From CAYLPJ01 sp964385465 (GTDB taxonomy: Bacteria > Planctomycetota > Phycisphaerae > SM23-33), in assembly GCA_964385465.1 (NCBI GenBank), contig CAYLPJ010000021.1:22917-86916 (forward strand): a DNA stretch of 64,000 bases. Direction: 5' to 3'. Positions 17,923 through 26,649 of the stretch are shown here, in pieces (within the stretch, counting starts at the first letter, position 1; every line of letters starts with the position of its first letter). The translations under genes were made by a program, and so were the position numbers. Under the pieces are notes generated by a model. The model had not been told where the DNA came from, ran no database searches, and saw nothing but the letters and a program-made list of their open reading frames with translations.

Positions 17923-19344
17923 ATGATTCGCATAGACGACACGTTGACGCCCGCCGGGCTGATGCCCGCGATCGAGGAGATGTGGGGTCTGTCGGCCGCC
18001 AAGATCGCCGAGATCGAGGCCCGGTTCGACCCCGAAGACGGCTCGCCCGTGTTCACCGTCGAGGGCCAGTACACCACGCGCGGCTGGACCGAGTGGACCC
18101 GGGGCTTCCAGTACGGCTCGGCGCTGCTTCAGTTCGACGCCACCGGCGAGGGGGAGTTCCTCGACATCGGGCGGATCGGCACGGCCGAGCGGATGGCCCC
18201 GCACGTCACGCACATGGGCGTGCACGATCACGGGTTCAACAACGTCAGCACGTACGGGAACCTTCTGCGGCTGATGAACGAGGGGCGTATCGAGGAGGAT
18301 GAGGGCCTGCGGCTGTTCTACGAGCTGGCCCTGAGGTGCTCGGGGGCCGTCCAGGCCCGGCGGTGGACGCCCGTCGCCGACGGCGGGGGGTTCATCCACT
18401 CCTTCAACGGCCCGCACTCGCTGTTCGCCGACACCATCCGCTCCGGCCGGGCCCTGGCCGTCAGCCACGCCCTCGGCCACGTGCTCGAGGACGAGGGCGA
18501 CCGCGTTGTGAGCCTGCTGGGCCGGCTGATCGACCACTGCCGCGCCACCGCGGCGTACAACGTCTACTACGGCCAGGGCCGCGACGCCTACGACGTGCCC
18601 GGCCGCGTCGCCCACGAGAGCGTCTTCAACACCCACGATGGGCGATACCGCTGCCCCAACAGCCAGCAGGGCTACTCGCCGTTCACCACGTGGACGCGCG
18701 GGCTGGCGTGGGTGATGCTCGGCTTCGCCGAGGAGTTGGAGTTCCTCGCCGCCCTCGCCGACGACGAACTGGCCCCGTTCGGGGGGCGGGAAGACGTCGA
18801 GAACATCCTGCTTCGCGCCGCCCGGGCCACGTGCGATTTCTACATCGACAACACGCCCACCGACGGCGTGCCCTACTGGGACACCGGCGCGCCCGGCCTG
18901 GCGGAGATGGGGGAGTATCTCCAGCAGCCCAGCGACCCCTTCAACGCCCACGAGCCGGTGGACTCCTCCGCCGCGTGCATCGCCTGCCAGGGCCTGCTGC
19001 GGTTGGGGCACCTGCTGGGTGCCGAGCAGGGCGCCCCCGGTCGGCGGTACTTCCAGGCCGGGCTGACCGTCCTGGCGACGTTGCTGGACGACCCGTACCT
19101 CTCCCGCGACCGCGCCCACGAGGGGCTGATCCTTCATTCCGTCTACCACCGCCCCAACGGCTGGGACCACGTTCCTGCCGAGCAGGCCGTTCCCTGCGAG
19201 GAGTCCAGCATGTGGGGCGATTATCACGCTCGCGAGGCCGCGATGTACGTCCAGCGGCTGGTCGAGGGCGGACCGTACCTGGCGTTCCACCATGCCGTCG
19301 AATCGCTGATGAGACCGAAGGCCACCGAACGGAGCGAAGCATGA
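17923..19344 (+). CDS. Glycoside hydrolase family 88-like unsaturated uronyl hydrolase
   Basis: Cytoplasmic protein of 473 residues (no signal peptide) of the alpha/alpha-toroid GH88 family. These enzymes cleave the unsaturated uronic acid from oligosaccharides left by polysaccharide lyases. Family blocks seen are MAPHVTHMGVHDHGFNNVST, ESVFNTHDGRYRCPNSQQGYSPFTTWTRG split over one region, VPYWDTGAPG and HEPVDSSAACIACQGLLRLG. A good ribosome site (GAGGTGAG) lies upstream. It overlaps the cupin gene by four bases (ATGA) and is followed by a dehydrogenase, forming a uronide-use operon. Its natural feeder may be the PcRGLX-like lyase 11 kb away, which is inference. Confidence 0.85.
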   Translation: MIRIDDTLTPAGLMPAIEEMWGLSAAKIAEIEARFDPEDGSPVFTVEGQYTTRGWTEWTRGFQYGSALLQFDATGEGEFLDIGRIGTAERMAPHVTHMGVHDHGFNNVSTYGNLLRLMNEGRIEEDEGLRLFYELALRCSGAVQARRWTPVADGGGFIHSFNGPHSLFADTIRSGRALAVSHALGHVLEDEGDRVVSLLGRLIDHCRATAAYNVYYGQGRDAYDVPGRVAHESVFNTHDGRYRCPNSQQGYSPFTTWTRGLAWVMLGFAEELEFLAALADDELAPFGGREDVENILLRAARATCDFYIDNTPTDGVPYWDTGAPGLAEMGEYLQQPSDPFNAHEPVDSSAACIACQGLLRLGHLLGAEQGAPGRRYFQAGLTVLATLLDDPYLSRDRAHEGLILHSVYHRPNGWDHVPAEQAVPCEESSMWGDYHAREAAMYVQRLVEGGPYLAFHHAVESLMRPKATERSEA

Positions 19345-19790
19345 ACATCGCCGATCTCGCGAAGATCGAGGGGCGGACGTATCCCGCCCGCCGCCGCACG
19401 CAGAACCTCGTCGGCGGTCCGTCGCCCATCCAGGCCGACGCCTTCTCGATGGGCTACGTCACCCTCGAGCCCGACGGCGGGCAGGTGCCCTGGCACAACC
19501 AGCAGCAGGAGGAGGTCTACTTCGTCGTCGACGGCACCGGCGAGATGTGTCTCGGCGACCAGCGGCGGACCCTCACCGCCGGGCAGGCCGTGTACATCCC
19601 CTCCGGCATGTTCCACCAGTTGACCAACACCGGCCCCGAGCCGCTGCACATGATCTACGTCTACGGCCCCGCCGGCGACGTGGACCACTGGAAGCAGGAG
19701 CTGGCCGGCACGCTGCCCAGGGCCGGCGTGGACGTCCCGCCGCTGCCCGAGGGCGCCCGCCCGCAGTGTACGGACAAGCCGCAAGAATAG
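19341..19790 (+). CDS. Cupin-domain protein
   Basis: Single-domain cupin of 149 residues. Motif 1 is WHNQQQEEVYFVVDGTGEM (His, Glu metal ligands) and motif 2 is PSGMFHQLTN. Such proteins bind a metal and often isomerise or sense sugars. Its start overlaps the GH88 stop, and the dehydrogenase follows 20 bases later, so it probably acts in the same uronide pathway, perhaps as an isomerase like KdgF. That role is inference. Confidence 0.8.
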   Translation: MNIADLAKIEGRTYPARRRTQNLVGGPSPIQADAFSMGYVTLEPDGGQVPWHNQQQEEVYFVVDGTGEMCLGDQRRTLTAGQAVYIPSGMFHQLTNTGPEPLHMIYVYGPAGDVDHWKQELAGTLPRAGVDVPPLPEGARPQCTDKPQE

Positions 19791-19809
19791 CAGAAAGGAA
19801 GCAGCTCGC

Positions 19810-20955
19810 ATGGCAACGCATACCGTCGGGATCGTGATGAACGGCGTCACCGGGCGCATGGGAACCAACCAGCACCTCATGCGGTCGATCGTGGAGATCA
19901 TCCGCCAGGGCGGCGTGAAGTGCGACGACGGCGACATCATCATGCCCGATCCGATCCTGGTCGGCCGGAACCCCGAGAAGCTCAAGAAGCTCGTCGAGCT
20001 CAGCGGCGTCGAGAAGTGGACGACCGACGTCGGCGAGGCCCTCGCCGACGAGCACAACACGGTCTACTTCGACGCCCAGACGACCAACCGCCGCGTCGAG
20101 GCCGTGCGGCGGGCCGTCGATGCCGGCAAGCACATCTACTGCGAGAAGCCGACGGCCGAGAGCGCTGCCGAGGCGCTGTCGCTGGCCGAGGCGGCCGAGA
20201 CCGCGGGCGTCAAGAACGGCGTCGTGCAGGACAAGCTCTGGCTGCCGGGCCTGCTGAAGCTCAAGGGGCTGATCGATTCGGGCTTCTTCGGGCGGATCCT
20301 GGCGGTGCGGGGGGAGTTCGGATACTGGGTCTTCGAGGGCGACCGCCAGGAGGCCCAGCGCCCGAGCTGGAACTATCGCGCCGAGGACGGCGGGGGGATC
20401 ATGATCGACATGTTCTGCCACTGGCGCTACGTGCTGGACAACCTCTTCGGCAGTGTCCGGAGCGTCTACAGCCTCGGGGCCACGCACGTCAAGACGCGCT
20501 GGGACGAGCAGGGCCGGCCCTACGCCTGCACGGCCGACGACGCGGCGTACGGCATCTTCGAGCTGGAGGGGGAGATCGTCGCCCAGTTCAACTCCTCCTG
20601 GTGCACACGCGTCCGGCGCGACGATCTGCTGGTCATGCAGGTGGACGGCACGGAAGGCTCGGCCGTGGCGGGGCTGCGGAAGTGCTGGAGCCAGTCCTAC
20701 GACCAGACGCCGCGGCCGGTGTGGAACCCGGACGTGGACTCGCCGATCGACTACTACGCCGGCTGGACGCCCGTCGAACCGGACCGCCAGTTCGACAACG
20801 CCTTCAAGGTGCAGTGGGAGCTGTACCTCAAGCACGTGGTCAAGGACGCGCCCTTCCGCTGGTCGCTTCGAGAAGGCGCCAAGGGCGTCCAGCTCGCCGA
20901 GCTGGGCATGCAGGCCTGGAAGCGCCACGAACGCCTCGACGTGCCCGAGATGTAG
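19810..20955 (+). CDS. Gfo/Idh/MocA-family dehydrogenase
   Basis: NAD(P)-dependent sugar dehydrogenase-like protein of 381 residues. The Rossmann motif is GIVMNGVTGRMGTN near the N-terminus. The EKP motif is in CEKPTAES, with the catalytic Lys. The C-terminal domain contains MIDMFCHWRYVLDNL, where a His can help catalysis. No signal peptide is seen, so it is cytoplasmic. It is third in the operon with GH88 and cupin genes and has an AGAAAGGAAG ribosome site. Substrate likely a uronic-acid derivative, which is inference from context. Confidence 0.85.
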   Translation: MATHTVGIVMNGVTGRMGTNQHLMRSIVEIIRQGGVKCDDGDIIMPDPILVGRNPEKLKKLVELSGVEKWTTDVGEALADEHNTVYFDAQTTNRRVEAVRRAVDAGKHIYCEKPTAESAAEALSLAEAAETAGVKNGVVQDKLWLPGLLKLKGLIDSGFFGRILAVRGEFGYWVFEGDRQEAQRPSWNYRAEDGGGIMIDMFCHWRYVLDNLFGSVRSVYSLGATHVKTRWDEQGRPYACTADDAAYGIFELEGEIVAQFNSSWCTRVRRDDLLVMQVDGTEGSAVAGLRKCWSQSYDQTPRPVWNPDVDSPIDYYAGWTPVEPDRQFDNAFKVQWELYLKHVVKDAPFRWSLREGAKGVQLAELGMQAWKRHERLDVPEM

Positions 20956-20979
20956 CGAATCTCCAGGTCCGGGCGCGTC

Positions 20980-20985
20980 TACAAT
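20980..20985 (+). promoter_or_regulatory. Possible -10 box before the DsbD-like gene
   Basis: TACAAT lies about 40 bases before the start at 21026. It overlaps an alternative ATG at 20984, which argues against that ATG being used. No clear -35 was found. Confidence 0.3.
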
Positions 20986-21025
20986 GGTGCGAAATACCGC
21001 AGCCCAAGTACGGAGATTCGCAGGC

Positions 21026-22927
21026 ATGATCCGACGTAGCCTCCTGATCGTCGCGGCGGCCGGGATGCTGGCCGGGCCCGCCGCCAGCCAGCAGATGCCC
21101 CTCCCAGGCGACCTCACCGGGCCGATCGAGCCGTTCCGTCCCTCGGAATCGGCCAGGCACTTCGACATCCGGGCGGTGGCGTCCCACCGGACGGTCACGC
21201 CCGGACAGACCTTCCACGTCGCGCTGGTCGGCGAGCTCGACAGCAACTGGGTCTATTACAGCCCCCACCCCGGCCCGATGGTTATCGGGGGCAGCCTGGA
21301 CGTCGAGGCCGCGCCGCTCGAGGTCGGGGCCGTCCGCTGGCCCAAGGACAAGCCCAAGACCGTCGACTACGGCGAGGGGCCGGTGGACAACTACGTCTAC
21401 ACCGGCCGGTTTGCCGTCTACGCGGAGGTGACGGTCCCCGAGGACGTTGCCCCGGGCAACTACGAGATCGTCCTCAGGCCCCGCGGGCAGATCTGCCTGG
21501 AGGTGTGCATCAACCTCGAGGGCCCCGAGGCCCTCTCGGCCACCGCGACCGTCGACGTCGGCGCCGAGGCCGTCGCCAGCCCGGACTGGACCGCCGACCT
21601 GGCGGAGGGCCTTGCCGACGCCGTCCCGGCCGAGAAGCTCAAGGCACTTCACGAACGGGCCCCCGCCCCGGGCGCAGGCACGACGGCGGCGCCGGGCGCG
21701 CTGGCGGGGGAGGCGACGGCGCTGACGTTCTGGGCGGGCATCGGCCTGGCTCTGCTGGCGGGACTGACGCTGAACATCATGCCCTGCGTCCTGCCGATCA
21801 TTCCGCTTCGGATCTACAGCCTGGTGAACATGGCCCACGAGTCGCGGCGGCGGTACGTCACGCTGGGGCTGGCGTTCGCCGGCGGGATCGTGCTGTTCTT
21901 CGTCGCGCTGGCGGCGGTGAACGTGGTACTGAAGACCCTCGGCGAGGCCACGCTGGACCTCAACGCCCATTTCCAGGTCCCCCGGGTCCGCGTGGTGATC
22001 GCCCTGGTTCTGGTCGCGCTGTCGGCCAACCTCTGGGGGCTCTTCAACGTCACCGTGCCCTCCAAGGTCGCCGGCATGGAGGGCGGCGGAACGCGCGAGG
22101 GCCACCTGCCCGCTGCCGGCATGGGCCTGATGATGGCCATCCTCAGCACGCCGTGCAGCTTCTGGCTGATGGCCCTGGCCCTGGCGTGGGCCCAGGTCCA
22201 GCCGCTCTGGCTGGGTACCCTCGCCATCGTCCTGATCGGTGTGGGCATGGCCGTGCCTCACGTCTTCCTTGCCGCCGTGCCGGGCCTGACCCGCCGCCTG
22301 CCCAAGCCCGGCATCTGGATGGAGTATTTCAAGCAGACCATGGGCTTCCTGCTCGTCCCGGCCGTGCTCTACCTGCTGGCGACGCTCCCGACGCGCGGGG
22401 GCTGGCCCTTCCGCGTGGCCGGCTTCGCCACGGCCCTGACCTTCGCGCTTTGGGTCTGGGGGAGCTGGGTCCGCTACGACGCCCCGTTGCTTCGCAAGGC
22501 GCTGATCCGCGGCCCGGCGGTTGTGCTGGTCGTGGCCATGGGCCTCTGGCTGCTGCCCAGGCCCCCCAAGCCGCTGGTGACCTTCGAGAGCTTCGACGCC
22601 CAACGCATCGCCGACGCCCGGGAGGAAGGGGAGGTGGTGGTCGTCAAGGTAACGGCCGCGTGGTGCACGGAATGCAAGATTCTCGACTACCAGGTCTTCA
22701 ACACGCCGGAGATCGCCGAGGCGTTCGAGCGGCGGGGGGTGGTGGCGGTCAAGGCGGACGTGACCGAGGGCGAGAGCGCCGCGGCCCGATGGGTGCGGCG
22801 GAACGTCGGGGGTGCGCCGCCGCTGACGATACTCTACCCCGCCGATGGGGGCGAGCCGCGGGTCGTGCCCGGCCGCTTCAGCAAGGCCGAGTTGATTGCC
22901 ATGCTCGACGAGGCGGCCGCGCCGTAA
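21026..22927 (+). CDS. DsbD-like thiol:disulfide interchange protein
   Basis: Membrane protein of 633 residues. The signal peptide (about 1-23) precedes an N-terminal DsbC-type domain with WVYYSPHPGP and a Cys pair in ICLEVCINLE. The centre has about eight helices with LNIMPCVLPIIPL and STPCSFWLM, each with the conserved membrane Cys. The C-terminal thioredoxin domain has AAWCTECKI (CxxC). The family carries electrons from cytoplasmic thioredoxin to periplasmic proteins. The start at 21026 gives the signal peptide and has GGAG 14 bases upstream. Confidence 0.85.
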   Translation: MIRRSLLIVAAAGMLAGPAASQQMPLPGDLTGPIEPFRPSESARHFDIRAVASHRTVTPGQTFHVALVGELDSNWVYYSPHPGPMVIGGSLDVEAAPLEVGAVRWPKDKPKTVDYGEGPVDNYVYTGRFAVYAEVTVPEDVAPGNYEIVLRPRGQICLEVCINLEGPEALSATATVDVGAEAVASPDWTADLAEGLADAVPAEKLKALHERAPAPGAGTTAAPGALAGEATALTFWAGIGLALLAGLTLNIMPCVLPIIPLRIYSLVNMAHESRRRYVTLGLAFAGGIVLFFVALAAVNVVLKTLGEATLDLNAHFQVPRVRVVIALVLVALSANLWGLFNVTVPSKVAGMEGGGTREGHLPAAGMGLMMAILSTPCSFWLMALALAWAQVQPLWLGTLAIVLIGVGMAVPHVFLAAVPGLTRRLPKPGIWMEYFKQTMGFLLVPAVLYLLATLPTRGGWPFRVAGFATALTFALWVWGSWVRYDAPLLRKALIRGPAVVLVVAMGLWLLPRPPKPLVTFESFDAQRIADAREEGEVVVVKVTAAWCTECKILDYQVFNTPEIAEAFERRGVVAVKADVTEGESAAARWVRRNVGGAPPLTILYPADGGEPRVVPGRFSKAELIAMLDEAAAP

Positions 22928-23096
22928 CGGCGGCGCCGGCCCGGCTTCGCGCCCGTCGAGCGAGGGTCCGAAACGTTTGAGGACGAAACCCGCCGCGGGA
23001 GTCGGTGGTTGAGAGATTGTCGGGGCGTGGCATGTCTGGTAAGCTGCCTGAGACGGGACTACCCGGTACGCACGACCTTGGAAGGACCTCCTAGCG

Positions 23097-24410
23097 ATGG
23101 AATGGACCCACCGCGTTGCGGTTGTGGCGATGGCGGCGATTCTGCCCGCCGGGGCGGCTGTCCGGGCGCAGGACCCGGCGGGGGCAGAGGCAGCCCAGGC
23201 GGGCGAGCTCTGGCGGCAGATGCGAGCCGCCGACGTGGACTCTGCCGAGTTCAAGGCCGCCAAATGGAAGCTGACGGCGCTGCTGGGGACGATGCCCGCC
23301 GATCGCAGGACCGCGGCGGCGACGGCGATGATGGACCGCTACGCCGAGGCGTGCGTCAACGAGGCGGCCCTGGAGCAGTTCGGCCCGGACCCGCTGCCGA
23401 TCACCGACATCCAGCGGATTCTCTGGGACACCGACCGCTCCTTCGCCCAGCGCGAACTGCTCAAGACCTATTTCTCCTTCTGCCGTCCCGAGGCCAAGTC
23501 CTCGGTCCTGACCGAGCCGGCCCGCCGTCAGTTGGTGGACCTGCTGGCCGAGAGGATCGACGACCTGGCGGCGACGGGGGCTTCCTACGGCGAGCAGCGA
23601 CTGATGCTGCACCTGGCCTCGGCTGCGCTGAGCGGCTACGCCCGTCGCGCCGACGACGTGCCCCCGGCTGGCGGGCTGCTGAAGGCGCTGGAGAAATACG
23701 CCGCCTCGGCCCGTCCGGGGGACGGCCTGGCCGCGGCCATCCCGACCTGGCTGAGCATCGCCGCGGAGGGCGACGACGAGATCGACGACTTCAGCGACGC
23801 CGCCCGCTCGCTGGGCCACTGGGACCCGCTGGTCCGCCTCAAGGCCGCCGCATGGCTCGGAGAGCGCGTCGAGGAAGACCCCACCGCCGCCCGGGCCGTG
23901 ATCGGTATGCTCCAGGACGCGCGCGACGAGGTCCGCGCCGCCGCCGCAAGGGTCTTCGCATTCGCCCGCGACTACCGCCCGGACGTCATCGTGCCCCAGA
24001 TGGTCGCCATGCTCACTCGCGACCGCGGCGTGGTCGTCCAAGCCGCCGCCGCCGATGTGCTCATCGGCCGGGCCGAGCAGGCAGCCGGCCGGATCGACGC
24101 CTTGCTGGCGCGCTTCGATAACCCCACCGTCCTTCCCGGCCGCAAGCGGACCTCCCACATCCTCCGCGTGCTGGCCAAGCTGCTGCCCGAGACCTCGGAC
24201 CCGAGAAAGGCCCGCCTCCTCGAATTGGCCAAGGAGAATCTCCGCCGCTCCCCCGACGGGGCCCTGGCGGTGATGGAGGCCCTCGGCCCCGATGCGGCCG
24301 AGGCCCTTTCGGCCATCCGGGAGTATCGCGACGGAGCCGACCGATTCCGCCGCGTCTACATTGACCGTCACGTTCTGCCGGCCATCACGTCCTCGGACGG
24401 CTCGTCCTGA
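23097..24410 (+). CDS. Secreted HEAT-repeat-like helical protein
   Basis: Protein of 437 residues with a signal peptide (about 1-24, ending VRA). The rest is helical and the region 230-330 reads as HEAT-type repeats (DPLVRLKAAAWLGERV, DEVRAAAARVFAFARDYRPD, DRGVVVQAAAADVLIGRA). No enzyme motif is seen. It probably acts as a periplasmic scaffold, and the partner is unknown. It follows the DsbD-like gene after a 169-base spacer and probably has its own promoter. Confidence 0.7.
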   Translation: MEWTHRVAVVAMAAILPAGAAVRAQDPAGAEAAQAGELWRQMRAADVDSAEFKAAKWKLTALLGTMPADRRTAAATAMMDRYAEACVNEAALEQFGPDPLPITDIQRILWDTDRSFAQRELLKTYFSFCRPEAKSSVLTEPARRQLVDLLAERIDDLAATGASYGEQRLMLHLASAALSGYARRADDVPPAGGLLKALEKYAASARPGDGLAAAIPTWLSIAAEGDDEIDDFSDAARSLGHWDPLVRLKAAAWLGERVEEDPTAARAVIGMLQDARDEVRAAAARVFAFARDYRPDVIVPQMVAMLTRDRGVVVQAAAADVLIGRAEQAAGRIDALLARFDNPTVLPGRKRTSHILRVLAKLLPETSDPRKARLLELAKENLRRSPDGALAVMEALGPDAAEALSAIREYRDGADRFRRVYIDRHVLPAITSSDGSS

Positions 24411-24481
24411 CGCGCGGCGCATGAAAACGGGCGGGGTCGCCAAATGCCGGCTCGCCCGCCCGAAGTGTGCGTTCCCGCCGG

Positions 24482-24616
24482 TCAGACCGTCTGGAGCTTC
24501 TGACCTTTCCGCCGCCTGCGATTGATGACCTTCCGGCCGTTCTTCGTACGCATTCGCGCGCGGAAACCGAACTTCCGCACTCGCTTGATCTTCGAGACTC
24601 GTCTGGGGTAGTGCAT
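24482..24616 (-). CDS. rpmH: 50S ribosomal protein L34
   Basis: Protein of 44 residues, the usual L34 length. The conserved core FGFRARMRTKNGRKVINRRR is plain. The N-terminus MHYPRRVSKIKRVRK differs from the common MKRTYQPS form. An AAAGG ribosome site and a good promoter stand upstream. The usual partner rnpA is not next to it: downstream lies the convergent HEAT-repeat gene. Confidence 0.9.
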   Translation of the reverse strand: MHYPRRVSKIKRVRKFGFRARMRTKNGRKVINRRRRKGQKLQTV

Positions 24617-24669
24617 TGGCAAACCTTTCGCAGTCGCTTCACGGCCGCTCGAAATCGTTGAAGCCCCGA

Positions 24670-24698
24670 ATGATACCTGCCGGCCTGCAAGCGGGCAA
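24670..24698 (-). promoter_or_regulatory. Sigma-70-type promoter of rpmH
   Basis: On the minus strand TTGCCC (24693-24698) and TATCAT (24670-24675) are separated by exactly 17 bases, about 55 bases before the rpmH start. Both boxes are close to consensus. Confidence 0.6.
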
Positions 24699-24767
24699 GG
24701 GCATTTTTCGCCGGATCGCGCCTGCCCGCCAGACGGGCGGCATCTGCACAAGCTGCCCGCCCGATGC

Positions 24768-24796
24768 TTGCAAGCGGGCCGGACGCTGGATATGAC
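24768..24796 (+). promoter_or_regulatory. Possible promoter of the MFS gene
   Basis: TTGCAA (24768-24773) and TATGAC (24791-24796) are spaced 17 bases apart, 38 bases before the MFS start. It diverges from the rpmH promoter about 70 bases away. The -10 is a partial match. Confidence 0.4.
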
Positions 24797-24833
24797 ATGC
24801 GGCGGTCCGTGGTCACTGTGAAGGTGAGGGCTT

Positions 24834-26540
24834 ATGCCTTGGCGGCACAGGTCGTATGAAGTTCTGCCGGCGCTCAGCGTCCGCGGCGCCGAGCTGCGCA
24901 CGAGCCTCCGCATTGTTACCGCCGGGTGGGGGTTGGGCATCATCTGGATGACCTGCATCTCCGGCAGTTGGATGAACAGCTTCCGCCGGATGCTGGGCTT
25001 CAACGATTTCCACTTCGGGCTCATGCAGGCCGCCCCGTTCATCTCCGCCTTCGGGACGCTTGTGGCCACTGTCCTCATCGAGCGAACGGGCCTGCGGAAG
25101 TTCCAGTTCGTCTTCACCATGGGGGCCGCCCGGCTGGTGTGGGTGGTCATCGCCGCGATCTTCTTCTTCCTGCCCGGCACGGTGGTGGGGCGGTGGCTCG
25201 TGCTGGCGGCCCTGGCGGCCACGTGGACACTCGCCTCCCTCGGCATGCCGGCGTGGCACGTCTGGATGGGGGACCTGATCCCACGCCGCATCCGCGGGCG
25301 GTACCTCGGCCGGCGGGCCATGATCACCAGAATGATCCAGTTCCCCTTCGCCATCTCCCTGGCGATCCTCATCGACCACGTGATCGACGACGGCCTGCCC
25401 TTCACCGCCGAGGCCCAGCCGCTGCTGCACGCCACGCTGGCCGGAATGCTCGTGCTCGCCGGGCTCTTCGGCCTGGCCGACATCCTCCTGTTCCTCCGCA
25501 TCCGCGAGCTGACCCCCACCACCCGGGACGAGCCCCGCCGCCCGGCCGTCGATATCCGCGTCGCCCGGCCGAAACGCAGGACTTTCCGCGCCTGGCTGGC
25601 CTATGCCGGGCGGTACATCCTGGCCGCCGGCCGCCAACTCCTGCTGGAGCCGCTGGCTGATCGGGCCTTCCGCCGCTACGTGATGTACGGCGCGACGGTC
25701 GCGTTCGCCATGGCCGTCGGCGGGCCGTTCTTCATCCGAAACATGCGGGAGAATCTTGGCTTCAGCCACCTGGCGCTCAACGCCGTGTTCATGGTCGTCG
25801 GACCGCTGATCAGCATCTTCGCCGTCCGTCAGTGGGGCAAGCTCGTGGACCGATGGGGCCGGCGGCCCACACTCATGCTCGCACAGGGCCTGGCCGTCTT
25901 CGGGGCCGTGCCGTACTTCTTCGCCTCCAAGTACACGCCCAACCCGCAGTTCGTCTCCGACGCCGCCAACGCCGTCGCGGGATGGATCGGCGCGGTCGTC
26001 CAACTCCTGGCCGGGTGGTTCGGTGCCGAGGCCGCCTGGGCCGCCCGCCCGCTGGTCCCGCCGGGCGCCCCGGTGGGCGCGTGGCTGATCTGCTCGACCG
26101 TCGTGTTCTTCGGGTTCGTCGGCTGGTCCGGCGTGATGCTCGCACAGCAGGGGATCATCCTCGGCTTTGCCGACACCGCCGGGCGGAGCAAATACGTCGC
26201 CGCACACGCCGTCCTGGTCGGCATCGGCGGGATGTTGGGCGCGGTGCTCGGCGGGTCGGTCGCCCGCGGGATCGGCACGGCCGAGTGGTACGCGCCGATC
26301 CGCGTGCTTCACTACTTCGAGTGGAACAAGTGGCACGCGACGTTCGCGATCTCGATCGCTGCCCGGGTGACGGCGTTGTGCCTGCTGATCGGCATGCCGG
26401 ACCCGGGCAGCCGGCGAGCCCGGGACATGGTCCGCACCATCGGCGTGGAGACCTACAACCTCATCGCCAACCGCTTGTGGCAGAACCTCCGCAACTACAT
26501 CCGCCGCCCGATCCGCAGGCCGCCGCGGCGCGGCCCGTAG
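24834..26540 (+). CDS. MFS transporter
   Basis: Inner-membrane protein of 568 residues with about 12 hydrophobic segments in two halves. The loop LIPRRIRGRYLGRRAMITRM is the intracellular signature after helix 2-4, and DRWGRRPTLMLAQGL is its counterpart in the second half. Length is above the usual 400-450 because of an extended central loop (about residues 225-285, Arg-rich) and a long hydrophilic insert around 370-410. The tail is strongly basic. Substrate unknown. AAGGTGAGGG serves as ribosome site. Confidence 0.75.
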   Translation: MPWRHRSYEVLPALSVRGAELRTSLRIVTAGWGLGIIWMTCISGSWMNSFRRMLGFNDFHFGLMQAAPFISAFGTLVATVLIERTGLRKFQFVFTMGAARLVWVVIAAIFFFLPGTVVGRWLVLAALAATWTLASLGMPAWHVWMGDLIPRRIRGRYLGRRAMITRMIQFPFAISLAILIDHVIDDGLPFTAEAQPLLHATLAGMLVLAGLFGLADILLFLRIRELTPTTRDEPRRPAVDIRVARPKRRTFRAWLAYAGRYILAAGRQLLLEPLADRAFRRYVMYGATVAFAMAVGGPFFIRNMRENLGFSHLALNAVFMVVGPLISIFAVRQWGKLVDRWGRRPTLMLAQGLAVFGAVPYFFASKYTPNPQFVSDAANAVAGWIGAVVQLLAGWFGAEAAWAARPLVPPGAPVGAWLICSTVVFFGFVGWSGVMLAQQGIILGFADTAGRSKYVAAHAVLVGIGGMLGAVLGGSVARGIGTAEWYAPIRVLHYFEWNKWHATFAISIAARVTALCLLIGMPDPGSRRARDMVRTIGVETYNLIANRLWQNLRNYIRRPIRRPPRRGP

Positions 26541-26636
26541 CCGCATCCGTACCCGCTGTCGCACTGTCGCGTACCGCTCCCGTCCCGCCCCTCGAACACG
26601 GGCCATTGGCCACTACGGTCGTCGCGTCCGTTCCGG

Positions 26637-26642
26637 TACAAT
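26637..26642 (+). promoter_or_regulatory. Possible -10 box suggesting a leaderless transcript
   Basis: TACAAT ends 7 bases before the ATG of the CYTH gene, and no ribosome site lies between them. If used, transcription would begin at or next to the start codon. No -35 box was recognised. Confidence 0.35.
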
Positions 26643-26649
26643 CGCCCCC

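Noticed and set aside
14814..18077. Minus-strand open frame of 1087 codons over the acyl-ligase fusion
   Set aside because: Shadow of the true plus-strand gene, rich in Arg/Gly/Pro/His with no recognisable domain.
24385..24816. Minus-strand frame of 143 codons overlapping rpmH, considered as rnpA
   Set aside because: It overlaps rpmH in another frame and lacks the RNase P protein motif.
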